DNA of 64,000 bases from Begonia masoniana (Eukaryota; Streptophyta; Magnoliopsida; Cucurbitales; Begoniaceae): positions 42,445,124-42,509,123 of the forward strand of contig CM039512.1 of NCBI GenBank assembly GCA_022432975.1. Reading direction: 5' to 3'. Under the pieces are notes generated by a model. It worked only from the letters and a program-made list of their open reading frames with translations, did no database searches and was not told where the DNA came from. Made by a program: the position numbers and the translations under genes. Positions 1 through 13,900 of the stretch are shown piece by piece. The stretch's first letter is position 1. Each line of letters opens with the position of its first letter.

Positions 1-1985
1 AAAATGTGAAGGTATTGTATCATCACTGAAGTCGAAGACGCTGTAGTAAAAAATGAGAACTATTTTAAAACAAAAACCTTAAAATCAATGTGATTGTTGT
101 ACAAAGTCAAGTAACGAGCATCCCACCTGTCGTTTAGACCACCAGTTTTCCTTGCAATTGGTATAGAACCGTATCTCATTGCAATCATCTGGACAAAAAA
201 TGCATGAACCATCATTATCATGGCCTAAAGTAAATTTGGCGACTGAAAAGACAATTACAGTACATGATGCCAAATGGAAAAGTAAAAATTACTATATCAC
301 ATGTGACATCATTCATCAGTCAGAGCCTAAACATACATCATACTGAAAATTATCAGAAATAGTTCATGATCTTTCTACATCTCTGTCAATCAAGTTGGTG
401 AGGTGATTGGTATTGGGTGTTAATAGACCTGGATGAACCAGTAAACTAAACAGATCCAGGCAATTATTGCCAAGCCTCTAAAGTTCTACATTTCAAGAAT
501 CAAAAAATAAGATCGGTTCATTCTTGGAAAACCAATAATACATAGCGATATTTTTAACCATTGAACCTAATTTGGTAGCATTAGCCCTACAAATATAGGT
601 GTCTGTAGAGAAAAAAACACTTTTCTTGGGCTAAAGATAAGAATAACACTTAATGAAGAGAAAAAGAAAATGGCTCTTCTTTTTAATACGAAACATGACT
701 TTTTGTAAGGAGGAATAACTAAACTGTGGCTAAACAAATTAGTGACAGTCACTCAAAAACTTTCAAGCAGCTTCAAGTAACTGTGAATACCAGCTTTGAA
801 TACTCGGCAGTTAAATTTCATTTTCATGTTTTGGGCTGCTATTCATACATTCTTGGCGTACATGTGTGTGATTGGAGTGGAGTGCTGTTCTCTGATTTGG
901 AATTTCAGTTTAGTTTCCCTTCCGTTTTCTTAGAAGAACTGACTAATTGGTTCAGTCCAGCTTTTCTTTTTCTTTCTTTTTTTGTTGATACATTATTCTG
1001 TTTGACCAATTGTTTTATAAAAAACCATTTATGTTGTGGTTCAGTTGAAAAAGCACTGAACCACGCCATCCTAAACTGCTTTGCTCAATACTACTGAAAT
1101 ATTGCTGTCATATTTAGTACTTAAATTTTACCTGTGTAAGGCCACAAGGCTCAAAGATCGATGGGATTATGAACATGTCAGAACCTGAGTAGATCAAATG
1201 GGACAGAGACTCGTCATACTTCAAAATCAAGCGAATATCATCATGGCTCTGAAAATGGCTTGCAATACCCTCAAATTCCCTCTACAAGAAAACAAAAGAA
1301 AAGAACTACCAGTATCACTGATGTTGCTCAAATGATGTTTGGATCATCAAAGAGAAGGCAACAAACGCAATGAAACCTGAAGAAATGAAAAATACAAGGG
1401 GAAAAATCCAAATTGACATATGCAACAATATAAGCTGTCCAGATCTCATCCAGCTAATTTTATATGTTGATTATATAAAAATCAAATATCATTGCTAGTA
1501 GTAAATAAAAGATATCTAAAACTGAAATGCTGCAGAGATCTGTAATTCCATTGCATTCATGAATGGTTTGGAACTAAAGTTAAAGATTTCTCTAGGATGT
1601 TACTAAATTATAGGAACTACAAAAAGTAAAACTAAAATTTTGATTTCCTGGTTGATATTTGTTCTAACTACAATAGAAATAGCCCATTTCTTCTTGTCAT
1701 CGTTAGGTCTATATTAGTTCTATTCTTCTTGTCATCGTTAGGTCTATATTAGTTCTATTCTAATTATACAATGCAGGTTACTAATTCCCAGAAGAAAAAC
1801 TGCATGGAAATCAAAATAGATACTTTGACATTTGAGTGAAATTATGAAGTAGAACGTACCTGAATATGTGGTACTGGGCTTGAACCAAGGAGGATAAACT
1901 GTCCTCCAAGCTCCAATGTTCGATAAAGGGCATGCCTTATAAGATGCACACCCTTCTGAGGCACCAACCTTGTTATGCAGGCAAC
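1..1985 (-). CDS. SS4: SS4 exons 12-15 (C-terminal catalytic half, truncated by window edge)
   Basis: Exon 12 (1985-1860) opens [19 protein letters not shown], completing the PL/V codon junction with exon 11 some 18.3 kb away. Exon 13 (1281-1132) encodes [10 protein letters not shown] through [12 protein letters not shown], which contains the E-x7-E type active-site region of GT5 enzymes. Exon 14 (188-127) encodes [20 protein letters not shown], the second conserved GGL motif. Exon 15 begins at 40 and reads [14 protein letters not shown] before the window ends. Exons 12 and 13 are whole codons (42 and 50); exon 14 ends in phase 2 and exon 15 supplies the missing base, which supports the borders. 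Confidence 0.92.
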
Positions 1986-4900
1986 CTATTGCAAAAGTAC
2001 GCATCAAAAGCTATTTTAGTTACTGCACCCACCAAGAATCCTTGAGAATTGACGTATTTAAGTAGCCAATTCTGCAAACCCAGAGATGATTTGCATTTAG
2101 CAAATCCATAGTAAATGCTTGTCTTTACCGTCAGGAAACTGAAATGTAATGACGCTTCAGATTTTATGGTATAAAAGACCACACAAAGTAGTAATAATAA
2201 TAATATGAAGTGTCTCAAAAGTTGCGTTATTCAAGCAGTACCCCTTTGTTCTATATAGAATCTTGTAAAATTTCCATTTGAAGTGTTAGCCCCACTAACA
2301 TGTAAGAATAAGAGCGGTGCAGTAGAATATTTGTTTCGAAATGAAAACAAAAAATAAAAAATAACATACAAATAATTCTCCAAATAGAGATAATTTGTAT
2401 TAATTGTTAAAAATATTTTTTCTACTATTACAATAATAGTTTTTTAATAATATCATAAAAGGAAATAATCATGATAGTAAATTTATCAACTAATAAACTA
2501 ATTAATTAGCAAACTAAAGGAAATAAGAAACTTAAATAAAATAAAAAAACTACGTGAATTAGGAAACTAAAACTATGAAATAAGTATAATAGGAAATTAA
2601 ATTGACGGAGGCTTCTATCATGGATTTGGCAATAATTGTGTGCTACATCATTCTTTTACTCTTGAAGAAAACTCGTTCTCGAATTTTGTAGACTAGAATT
2701 TCTCACAAGTCGAATATGAATTCGGTGCTTGTTGCTTCATACATTAAATTTGGTAAATTCCATAACACCCTTTTTTAAACCTTGTTAAAGACCTCAATAA
2801 TTGCTTTACATCGATTGGTAACTACAAACGGAATAATAAAATTTGATTATTTAAATAACTCATAATTCTAACCCTATTTTGCAACACTTGTCATCTACGA
2901 TACCTCGTCAAAAACATATGTTGTAGATGATAAAATTCTTCCTCTCAAAGTGGCATACTTTGTGTTTGTTTTTGTGGTAGAACTTCACTTCGTTTAAGGA
3001 AAAAATAATCATAGTCATGTACAAATGAGAAACATCACGTGTCAAGAAAACTAGTTGTCTCGGTCATCGTCTCTACTGTCTCGTTTAAAAAAAATATCAT
3101 CAATCTTAGATTCAACACTAAAATAGGCTAAAAGGCCTTGTTCGAGGTAGTGGACATCAGATTGGAGATGTGTAACGAACGAAATCACATTTAGGATTTG
3201 AATTCATGATTTGATGTCGGTATCACAAGAATCGACGATGTGCAAGATCCATTCATGGTTGGACACTTGTTTTTTGGGTCAAACAATGGTTTGTTGTTGA
3301 TCGTAATCACATATCAGAGATGATGGTTTGTCGTTCTCACTATGGACAACGACTAATTGATTTCAAGGCAAAAATTCGTAAATCCTCACCATAGTAGGGT
3401 TTTACGAATTACAATATGTTTTCCATTGATTTGTTGGAATGAAGAAGATGGATTTTGGGGAAGGAAAAATAAACTAAAGAAAAGAAAACTTGAAAGAAAC
3501 TTTTTCTTCAAATGCTTTGCCTATTGATTAATTGAAAATCCATAAACTCACGTCCTATTCATAAGATTATTTGGTATATGCATATCCATGAACCACTTCA
3601 ATCTAGTACATATATTAACATTCAATGAATCACTTAAGTACATAAACCAATGCACATACAGGTACATGAATCTCAACTTTTTAGGTGACTCTTAACAAAT
3701 ACATGAACTCTAACAAAGAATACATTAAAAACATACATTAATCGACACAAATTAAGTGAATTAAGTTTATGTTTTCAACATGACCGTTGTTATCTTTGCT
3801 CTCGTCATCGTCAAAGTAAAAGTCTATGATTTTCAAGCGTTATTTCACATGTTCACATTTCATTTTAGCAACAAACTCAGTAACAATCTGTGTGAGATTG
3901 TAAAGGGGTCTCAACAAGATTTTGATCAATTTATCCAACCACCATTAGTCGTTGGTGTAGGATCGGTATTGTCTAAGAGGGGGGTGAATTAGACCTTTTT
4001 AAATTTTAATTACTAGTTAACTTAATCTCTCTCCTAGATTGAACTTATAGATTTATCAATAGTGATCAGATAATGTAAAGAGAGAGAGAGAGAAATTCGA
4101 CACCAGTATTTTTACGTGGTTCGGCCAAACTGCCTACGTCCATGCTCCAAGGCTCCTCCTTGAAGATTCCTTACTTCTCCTCAACGAGAAATCCTGATAG
4201 AGCTTTCGGGCGTCGATCCAAAGCCTTTTACACAATACAGGATTGAACTTTACGGGCGTCAATCCACTGCCTTAAACAAATTTAGAGTTTGTAAAATTTT
4301 GCACAAAAACTACTCTCTCACAGGATCTGAATCTCAAGTTCGAATGTAAGAGGAGAGTAGTACGATTTACAGAGTATGAATATTTTCGCAAGTTAGGGCT
4401 AAGGAATTCAAATCGCAAAAGTTGTTCCTTTGTGCTCTAAGCTCGGCTTTTATACTCTGTCCATTTTCTGCTTGACTTCAATGCTTCTAAACCAATAATA
4501 GAAACTTTGTCACCGTTGGGAAGCATCCGTACAAGTTCAGGTAGCCGTTGCCGTTTGTAGTTGTAAATCGTCGTCGCCATTAATGTTCTGGAGTTATGGC
4601 TGAAAACGACTTCACTGTAGCTTCGCGGCTAATTTGAATTCTGGCGGAAGTTCACCGGCAGATGCAACTAATGAGCGGAGACACGTCATCGGTGAATGCT
4701 GCTTGAAGTGCCATCGGCAGATATATCCTTGAATTCCATCGGCAGAAGCATCTTCAACTTCGATCGGCAGAGGCAACTTCAACTTCGATCGGCAGAAGCA
4801 ATTCGTAAAACTTCATCGGCACATTCTATCTTCAAAGCCATCGGCAGATGTTTCTTTAAAAGCGCCATCGGCATAAGTCTCTTTAAAAACCATCGGCAGG

Positions 4901-7900
4901 TGTAGGCGTTGAATTCCATCGGCAGAAGTCTCTTTAAAAACCATCGGCAGGTGTAGGCGTTGAATTCCATCGGCAGACGCATCCTTAAATTTCACCGGCA
5001 TGTGCATGCTTTGGTTATTATCTCCTTTTGTCGTTTAGTCAATCCGCAGGAGTAGCTTCAAACAACATCGGCATACGTGTTCACATATCATCGGCAGATG
5101 AAACAAATAAGTACTTTGACACATCATCGGCATCTGTCTTCAGAAACAGCTATCGGCAGAGAAAGCATGTACTGACTTGACACGTCATCGGCATATGTCA
5201 TCAAAGACGCTATCGGCAGATGATAACTTCTAAACGGCGTCTTCTTCTGCTTAGCAATCGGCAGAGGCTTCCATTTTTTTTATGTATAGTCATCGGTAGA
5301 AGCACGCGTTTTACAGCCTTGTTTTTCTGTTCTGCTCTGTATACTCAAACCGATTTATTAGACAACTAAAATACCCTTTTCAAGGGTATTTCCATATAAA
5401 CTCATATTCATTATTTTCTTTAAATACACATAATCAAATTGTACATTATTTATACAAATACATAATCAAAAACAAATTATGACTTAAACAATCTATAAGT
5501 CAACAATCTCCCCCTTTTTGATTATGACAATATATATTTGATTAACTAGGATACTCCCCCATAATTCTAGCCGCTCCACCATAGTATATGCATGTTATTC
5601 AATTAACCATTCAGAGCAATTCCAAAAACACAGTGTACAGTGTATATCCAAAGAATAGACTCAATCAAATATAGTATTCTAAATCAAATATAGTATTCTC
5701 CCCCATTGACATTATCAAAAAAATAATGCATTCAACATTAGAGTATATGTTGTAAACTAAAGATAGTCATTTAAAAGAACAGCAAAAAGAATCACTATCT
5801 GAAGCGATCTAAATGACGATTCCAAAAAGCTCTCTGAACATAAGAGGGCACGTCACGGTGGGGATTGAAAAATCCATCCACCAGAGCTTGAAGGAAAGCA
5901 TGATCTCTTGGAAGAGGCGATTGATAGACCACCATTGCCAGACAGGGATCAGGAGGTGGAGAAGGCTCCCGGGATACTTCCACGGCCAAGCAAGGAGGAG
6001 ACTCTACAGAAGGACCAGAGCACACATCCATACTTGGTGGAGGAGAAGCTTCCATTGGACAGGCTGGAGGAGAGGAAGATTCAGGAGCTGAGGAAGATGT
6101 AGGAAGAGTGAACTTGAGCTCAGCCTCATGAAGATCTAGGGGCATGAGACGCACATCTTCAAAAACAGCAGGCCTGGAAAGGGGAAGAAGCAAATCTTCA
6201 AAGCAGGCCTCGGGATTATTGAGACCAGAGCATGATGGTTCGGGTTCAGGCTCAGATTCAGGTGTCAACGCGGCAATGGACAATTGGAGTTTCTCAAGTT
6301 CTCTGACAACCATTCGCCTATCACCATCAATCTTTGTAGACAGCAGGCCAGACCAGTATCCAGAGCAAACGCCCATGTTCCTGATGATTCTTATCAATTT
6401 TACTTTGAAGAGTACAGAGGGCAGTGCCCAAGGTTGGTAATAGAGCTTTGCATCTCATTTGTACTGAGCCTCTGTAAGGAAAAATCTCCTGTGATATGTT
6501 AGGGGAGTTGACAGGGAGTTGCAGGAGTATTGGAGAGGAAGGGGGGATGGCCACTAATTGATTCAAGGCAAAAATTCTTAAATCCTAGACAAAGACGACA
6601 TCCATAGTAGGGTTTTACGAATTACAATATTTTTCCTTGATTTGTTGGATGAAGAAGATGGATTTTGGGAAGGAAAAATACCTAAAGAAAAAGACAACTT
6701 GAAAGAACTTTTTCTTTCAAATGCTTTGCTATTATTAGATTGAAAAATCCATAACCTCAGGCCACTTGTCTAAGAAATATTGGTATATGCATATCATGAA
6801 CCCTTAATCTATTACATATATTAACATTCATGAATCACGTAAGTACATAAACCAAGGCACATACAGGTACATGAATCTCAACTTTTTAGGTGACTCTTAA
6901 CAAATACATGAACTCTAACAAAGAATACATTAAAAACATACATTAATCGACACAAATTAAGTGAATTAAGTTTATGTTTTCCACATGACCGTTGTTATCT
7001 TTGCTCTCGTCATCGTCAAAGTAAAAGTCTATGATTTTCAAGCGTTATTCACATGTTCCCATTTCATTTTAGCAACAAACTCAGTAACAATCTGTGTGAG
7101 ATTGTAAGGGGTCTCACAAGATTTGATCAATTTATCCAACCACCATTAGTCGTTGGTGTAGATCGTATTGTCTAAGAGGGGGTGAATTAGACCTTTTTAA
7201 ATTTTAATACTAGTTACTTAATCTCTCTCCTAGATTGAACTATAGATTTATCAATAGTGATCAGATAATGTAAAGAGAGAGAGAGAGAAATTCGACACCA
7301 GTATTTTTACGTGGTTCGGCCAAAACTGCCTACGTCCATGCTCCAAGGCCTCCTCCTTGAAGATTCCTTACTTCTCCTCAACGAGAAATCCTGATAGAGC
7401 TTTCGGGCGTCGATCCAAAGCCTTCTTACACAATACAGGATTGAACTTTACGGGCGTCAATCCACTGCCTTAAACAAATTTAGAGTTTGTAAAATTTTGC
7501 ACAAAAAACTACTCTCTCAAGGATCTGAATCTCAAGTTCGAATGTAAGAGGAGAGTAGTACGATTTACAGAGTATGAATATTTTCGCAAGTTAGGGCTAA
7601 GGAATTCAAATCGCAAAAGTTGTTCCTTTGTGCTCTAAGCTCGGCTTTTATACTCTGTCCATTTTCTGCTTGACTTCAATGCTTCTAAACCAATAATAGA
7701 AACTTTGTCACCGTTGGGAAGCATCCGTACAAGTTCAGGGTAGCCGTTGCCGTTTGTAGTTGTAAATCGTCGTCGCCATTAATGTTCTGGAGTTATGGCT
7801 GAAAACGACTTCACTGTAGCTTCGCGGCTAATTTGAATTCTGGCGGAAGTTCACCGGCAGGATGCAACTAATGAGCGGAGACACGTCATCGGTGAATGCT

Positions 7901-10900
7901 GCTTGAAGATGCCATCGGCAGATATATCCTTGAATTCCATCGGCAGAAGCATCTTCAACTTCGATCGGCAGAGGCAACTTCAACTTCGATCGGCAGAAGC
8001 AATTCGTAAAACTTCATCGGCACATTCTATCTTCAAAGCCATCGGCAGATGTTTCTTTAAAAGCGCCATCGGCATAAGTCTCTTTAAAAACCTCGGCAGG
8101 TGTAGGCGTTGAATTCCACGGCAGAAGTCTCTTTAAAAACCATCTGCAGGTGTAGGCGTTGAATTCCATCGGCAGACGCATCCTTAAATTTCACCGGCAT
8201 GTGCATGCTTGGTTATTATCTCCTTTTGTGTTTAGTCAATCCGCAGGAGTAGCTTCAAAACAACCTCGGATACGTGTTCACATATCATCGGCAGATTGAA
8301 ACAAATAAGTACTTTGACACATCATCGGCATCTGTCTTCAGAACCAGCTATCGGCAGAGAAAGCATGTACTGACTGACACGTCCTCGGCATATGTCATCA
8401 AAGACGCTATCGGCAGATGATAACTTCTAAACGGCGTCTTCTTCTGCTTAGCAATCGGCAGAGGCTTCCATTTTTTTTATGTATAGTCATCGGTAGAAGC
8501 ACGCGGTTTACAGCCTTGTTTTTCTGTTCTGCTCTGTATACTCAAACCGATTTATTAGACAACTAAAATACCTTTTCAAGGGTATTTCCATATAAACTCA
8601 TATTCATTATTTTCTTTAAATACACATAATCAAATTGTACATTATTTATACAAATACATAATCAAAAACAAATTATGACTTAAACAATCTATAAGTCAAC
8701 AATCTCCCCCTTTTTGATTATGACAATATATATTTGATATAACTAGGATACTCCCCCATAATTCTAGCCGCTCCACCATAGTATATGCATGTTATTCAAT
8801 AACCATTCAGAGCAATTCCAAAAACACAGTGTACAGTGTATATCCAAAGAATAGACTCAAATCAATATAGTATTCTAAATCAAATATAGTATTCTCCCCC
8901 ATTGACATTATCAAAAAATAATGCATTCAACATTAGAGTATATGTTGTAAACTAAAGATAGTCATTTAAAAGAACAGCAAAAAGAATCACTATCTGAAGC
9001 GATCTAAATGACGATTCCAAAAAGCTCTCTGAACATAAGAGGGCACGTCACGGTGGGGATTGAAAAATCCATCCACCAGAGCTGAAGGAAAGCATGATCT
9101 CTGGAAGAGGCGATTGATAGACCACCATTGCCAGACAGGGATCAGGAGGTGGAGAAGGCTCCCGGGATACTTCCACGGCCAAGCAAGGAGGCGACTCTAC
9201 AGAAGGACCAGAGCACACATCCATACTTGGTGGAGGAGAAGCTTCCATTGGACAGGCTGGAGGAGAGGAAGATTCAGGAGCTGAGGAAGATGTAGGAAGA
9301 GTGAACTTGAGCTCAGCCTCATGAAGATCTAGGGGCATGAGACGCACATCTTCAAAACAGCAGGCCTGGAAAGGGGAAGAAGCAAATCTTCAAAGCAGGC
9401 CTCGGGATTATTGAGACCAGAGCATGATGGTTCGGGTTCAGGCTCAGATTCAGGTGTCAACGCGGGGCAATGGACAATTGGAGTTTCTCAAGTTCTCTGA
9501 CAACCATTCGCCTATCACCATCAATCTTTGTAGGACAGCAGGCCAAGACAGTATCCAGAGCAACGCCCATGTCCTGATGATTCTTATCAATTTTACTTTG
9601 AAGAGTACAGAGGGCAGTGCCAAGGTTGGTAATAGAGGCTTGCATCTCATTGTACTGAGCCTCTGTTAAGGAAAATCTCCTGTGATATGTTATGGGAGTT
9701 GCAGGAGTTGCAGGAGTATTGGAGAGAAGGGGTGGACTGGCAGAGGTAATTGGAGCAGGTGGACAGGTGATGGAGGGTGCACCTCTTGCTGATCGGAGAT
9801 GGATGAGGTGAAGGTTCATGAGTTGAAGATGGAGGTGCTGAAGGTTCATGGTTTGGAGATGCTGAAGGTGGTTGAACTGGAACTGGAGGAGCCGTAGGTG
9901 GTAAGGAAAGAGTAGGGGGAGAGGGAGGTGGAGGAACTGGAGATGGTAGAGCTGGAGGACCATGAGTGAAAATTGAAGAAATAGCTCGAATTACCGGAGA
10001 GATGGAAGGAAAAACAGGCTGAGAAGGTAATACGAGAGAAGGTGGAGGAGAAGGAGGCTGTTCAGGAATAGGAAGAGATACAGATGAGGGAGCAGAGGTG
10101 GCCTCTGAAATGGGTGCCATGGAGGAGGGAGCAATCCTACGCCTACGCACTAAAGGAGAAGGTGGGGGGCTTGAATCCTGAGATTGACATACAGTGTCAT
10201 CTCCTCCTTCAGCAGTTGACTCCTCAGGCAGGATAAGCTTGCGTTTACCACGCCTGACAGGAACTGCCTTAGAAACCTTTTGCTTAGCCTTATTCAAGGA
10301 AGGCTCTCCTTGTCCGATTCTTTTTAGTCCCATCTTGTTGAGAGAAGCTTGGGAATAATAATTGGAGGGCAGAAGTCTCACAGGCTCTTCCTCCTCAGGA
10401 AGGACAACCTCAAGATGAGCAAATAACCGCATAAGAAGCAAATTATACGGTAAGGATGTAGCCTTAGAGGATACTGCCAAAATCATCCTTCGAACTACAA
10501 TGTATCCTACATTGAAAGGAGTCTTGAAATAGAGAGCAAACAGAACAAATAGCTCCATTGCGCTCACCTCATCATAATGTCCACCCTTGGGAACAATATT
10601 GAAATCTATCATATGACGAAAAACTTTGGCCCTCGGGGTCAAATGTCTGCCCTTTAACTGATCAGGAGAAGCATTAGGGTCCAAAGCAATTTCCCTGAGA
10701 AACTGTAGACCATCAGAAGTTCCAAAGAAAGGGAGCTCATGGCCTGTCACATATTTATAGGGGCAGCTATCCAAATGAGGAGCTCCCAGAAGAGCATTTA
10801 TGGACTGAGGGGATATTTCTATGCATTTGTTATATACATAGCTTTTAATGGAAGGGGGGTCAGCAGTAAAGCTAAGATTGGCATAGAACATCCGGATAGC

Positions 10901-13900
10901 TTCCGGATAGAAGAAGGATTCGGTTTTAAACAATCCTATTAACCCAAGATCCGTCAAGGGTTCTACAATGTTCATCCCAGCTAAACTTTCAAAATCAATA
11001 CCTTTACTGGGAATTAATGACCTGAACTGGTAATCGGCATGAAACTTGTTCTCGGCAGCTTTAGTGAGAAAGTGGAAGGAGGGAAACGCATTTGCCCTTG
11101 GAATCTCACGAGGAGGGCGATCAGAAACCTTAGCCTTTTTCTTGGCCTGAACGGAGATGGCTTGATCTGAAGAACCGATATGCTCCATTGAAAGATTAGG
11201 AATCGAGAAAGAGGGTTGGTAGGGCAGGGGGGGATTTTCTCTCAGAAAGAGCGCGAAATGACGTGTCTTCGAGAAGACACATAGTTTAAACAAAGAAGGG
11301 GCATCGCTCGACGCGAGGGAGACACACGTGTAGAACGGATAGGCATGATGAACCACACGTGTCGGCAGATTAACAATACATCTTCCGATGCTTACAGATA
11401 CTATGCATCTGCCGATACCTACCGGTATCAAAGCATCTGCCGATGACAAAAGAGAGGTACAGCATCTACCGATGCTATCACAGAAGGAGAAGCTCTAACA
11501 CTTAAGAATTTTTTTTTTTTTCATAACAGAGACAGAATCTCATTTTCTCTCAACCCGAATGAGACCTAACCTTATTCTAATACTATTGAATGTCTTCTCT
11601 CCAAAGGCTTGGTAAGATGTCTGTCAGTTGATCTACAGAATGGACAAACTCTAAGAAACTCTCCTCTTTGAAACATTATCTCTAATGAAATGATATCTGA
11701 CATCTATATGCTTTGTTCTAGAGTGTTGAATAGATTTTAGAGATGTTATTCACTGGGTGTTATCACACCGAATAGGAATCCTATCATAAAATAGATTATA
11801 ATCTTCCAAAGTTTGTTTCATCCATAACATTTGTGCACAGCAACTGCCAGCAGCATATATTCACTTTCCAGCATGTGATAGTGCGACAGAATTTTGTTTC
11901 TTAGAATACCAGGAAACTAGAGATTCACCAAGGATTGACATGTTCCACTGGTGCTTTTCCTATCCACTAGACTACCTGCATAATCACGATCTAACAAATC
12001 TCATTTTCTCTCAACCCGAATGAGACCTAACTTTTCTAATACTATTGAATGTCTTCTCATCCAAAGGCTTGGTAAAGATGTCTGCAAGTTGATCTACAGA
12101 ATTGACAAACTCTAAAGAAACATCTCCTCTTTTGAACATGATCTCTAATGAAATGATATCTGACATCTATATGCTTTGTTCTAGAGTGTTGAATAGGATT
12201 TTTTAGAGATGTTTATGGCACTGGTGTTATCACACCGAATAGGAATCCTATCATAAAATAGATTATAAATCTTCCAAAGTTTGTTTCATCCATACATTTG
12301 GCACAGCAACTGCCAGCAGCAATCTATTCACTTCAGCAGTTGATAGTGCGACAGAATTTTGTTTCTTAGAATACCAGGAAACTAGAGATTCACCAAGGAA
12401 TTGACATGTTCCACTGGTGCTTTTCCTATCCACTAGACTACCTGCATAATCAGAATCTGAGTAGCCAATCAGATCAAAAGAAGTACCTTTTGGATACCAT
12501 AATCCTAAGTCAGGAGTTCCACTTAAATACTTAAAGATTCTTTTGACAGCAGTTAAGTGAGATTCCTTAGGGGCAGCCTGAAATCTAGCACAGAGACACA
12601 CACTGAAAAGAATATCTGGTCTGCTTGCAGTCAGATATAGCAAAGATCCAATCATACCACGATATTTCTTAATGTCTACACTGATTCCTTTTTCATCTTT
12701 ATCCAACTTAGTAGTGGTGCTCATAGGAGTCTTAGAGGATTTGACAGTTTCTAATCCGAATTTTTTAAGGAGTTCCTTAATGTATTTTTCTTGACAAAAG
12801 AAAATTCCATCAGGAGATTGACTAATCTGGAATCCTAAGAAGAACTTTAACTCCTCCATCATACTCATTTCAAATTCACTCTGCATGAGGGAAGAAAACT
12901 TATTACACATATTGACATTAGTTGAGCCAAAAATAATGTCATCGATATAAATTTGAACCAACAGAATGTCCTTCTCCTTTTGCATGGTAAACAGAGTTGA
13001 ATCGGAGTTACCCTTTTTGAAATTCCTTTCCTCGAGGAAATTCTTCAATCTGTCATACCAAGCTCTAGGAGCCTGCTTAAGTCCATACAGAGCTTTCCTA
13101 AGCTTGTACACATGATCGGGTTTGTCAAAAGATTCAAACCCTAAGGGTTGCTCAACAAAAACTTCTTCATTTATGAAACCATTTAAGAATGCACTCTTTA
13201 CATCCATTTGAAAGAGTGTGAAGTTCTTGTAGCAGACAAAAGCTAGAAGCATCCTAATTGATTCCAATCTAGCAACAGGGGCAAAAGATTCCTCAAAATC
13301 AATACCCTCTTCTTGAGAGTACCCCTTAGCAACCAGTCTAGCCTTGTTCCTTATTACAATCTCATTTTCATCCAATTTATTCTTAAAGACCCACTTAGTT
13401 CCAATAATGGGATGAACCATAGGCCTCGGAACAAGTTCTCATACCTTGCTCCTTTCAAATTGATTTAGCTCCTCTTGCATAGCTAAAATCCAATACTCAT
13501 CATTCTCGGCCTCTTCAAACTTCTTAGGCTCTACTTGAGAGATAAATGCCACATTGGCACAAAGATTCCTAAGAGAGGATCTAGTCTTAACACCTAGTGA
13601 TGGATCACCTAAGACTTCATCTAATGGATGATTTCTAACATATTTCTAATCTCTAGGGAGAGTAGAATTTTCATCCTTGACAGGAATTATACCTTGAGAT
13701 GTAGAAGAAGGTTCAAAAGATTTTTCTGCTTGAGAGGGATCAGTAGGCTTTTCTAAGGAAAGAGAATCCAGTTGATAATTCAAAACACCATCCTCATCCA
13801 CATTTATTGTGGGCTGAGGGGACTCATCAAAGTTGACATGAACGGATTCCTCTACAACTAGGGTTCTCCTATTGAAAACCCTATATGCTTTACTGGACAG

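Larger units (their letters stand above)
6555..9735. repeat. About 3.2-kb direct duplicate of 3354-6546 (probable assembly artefact)
   Basis: This block repeats, in order, the element C flank (3354-3955), the whole A LTR and the first part of the A internal region. A second copy of host flank plus LTR plus internal sequence cannot arise by retrotransposition. Relative to the first copy it carries many single-base losses at homopolymers and doubled letters, for example GGGGGG to GGGGG and TTAATTACTAG to TTAATACTAG, which is the pattern of uncorrected long-read sequence. It contains LTR copy 7157-8701 and a broken ORF3 tail (9048-9347). A real tandem duplication is possible but less likely. Confidence 0.8.

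Noticed and set aside
726..1097. 123-residue plus-strand open frame
   Set aside because: It lies in SS4 intron 13 antisense to the gene, has low-complexity hydrophobic content and resembles no family.
4696..4905. Open frame of about 69 residues repeated at 7903-8112 and 17496-17705
   Set aside because: It is the translation of the CATCGGCAGATG motif array inside the A LTR and its copies. The reading follows the repeat period and has no independent support.
9647..11449. ORF3 of A starting at 11449
   Set aside because: The first about 87 residues are translated motif array and leader. Alignment with B places the start at 11188.
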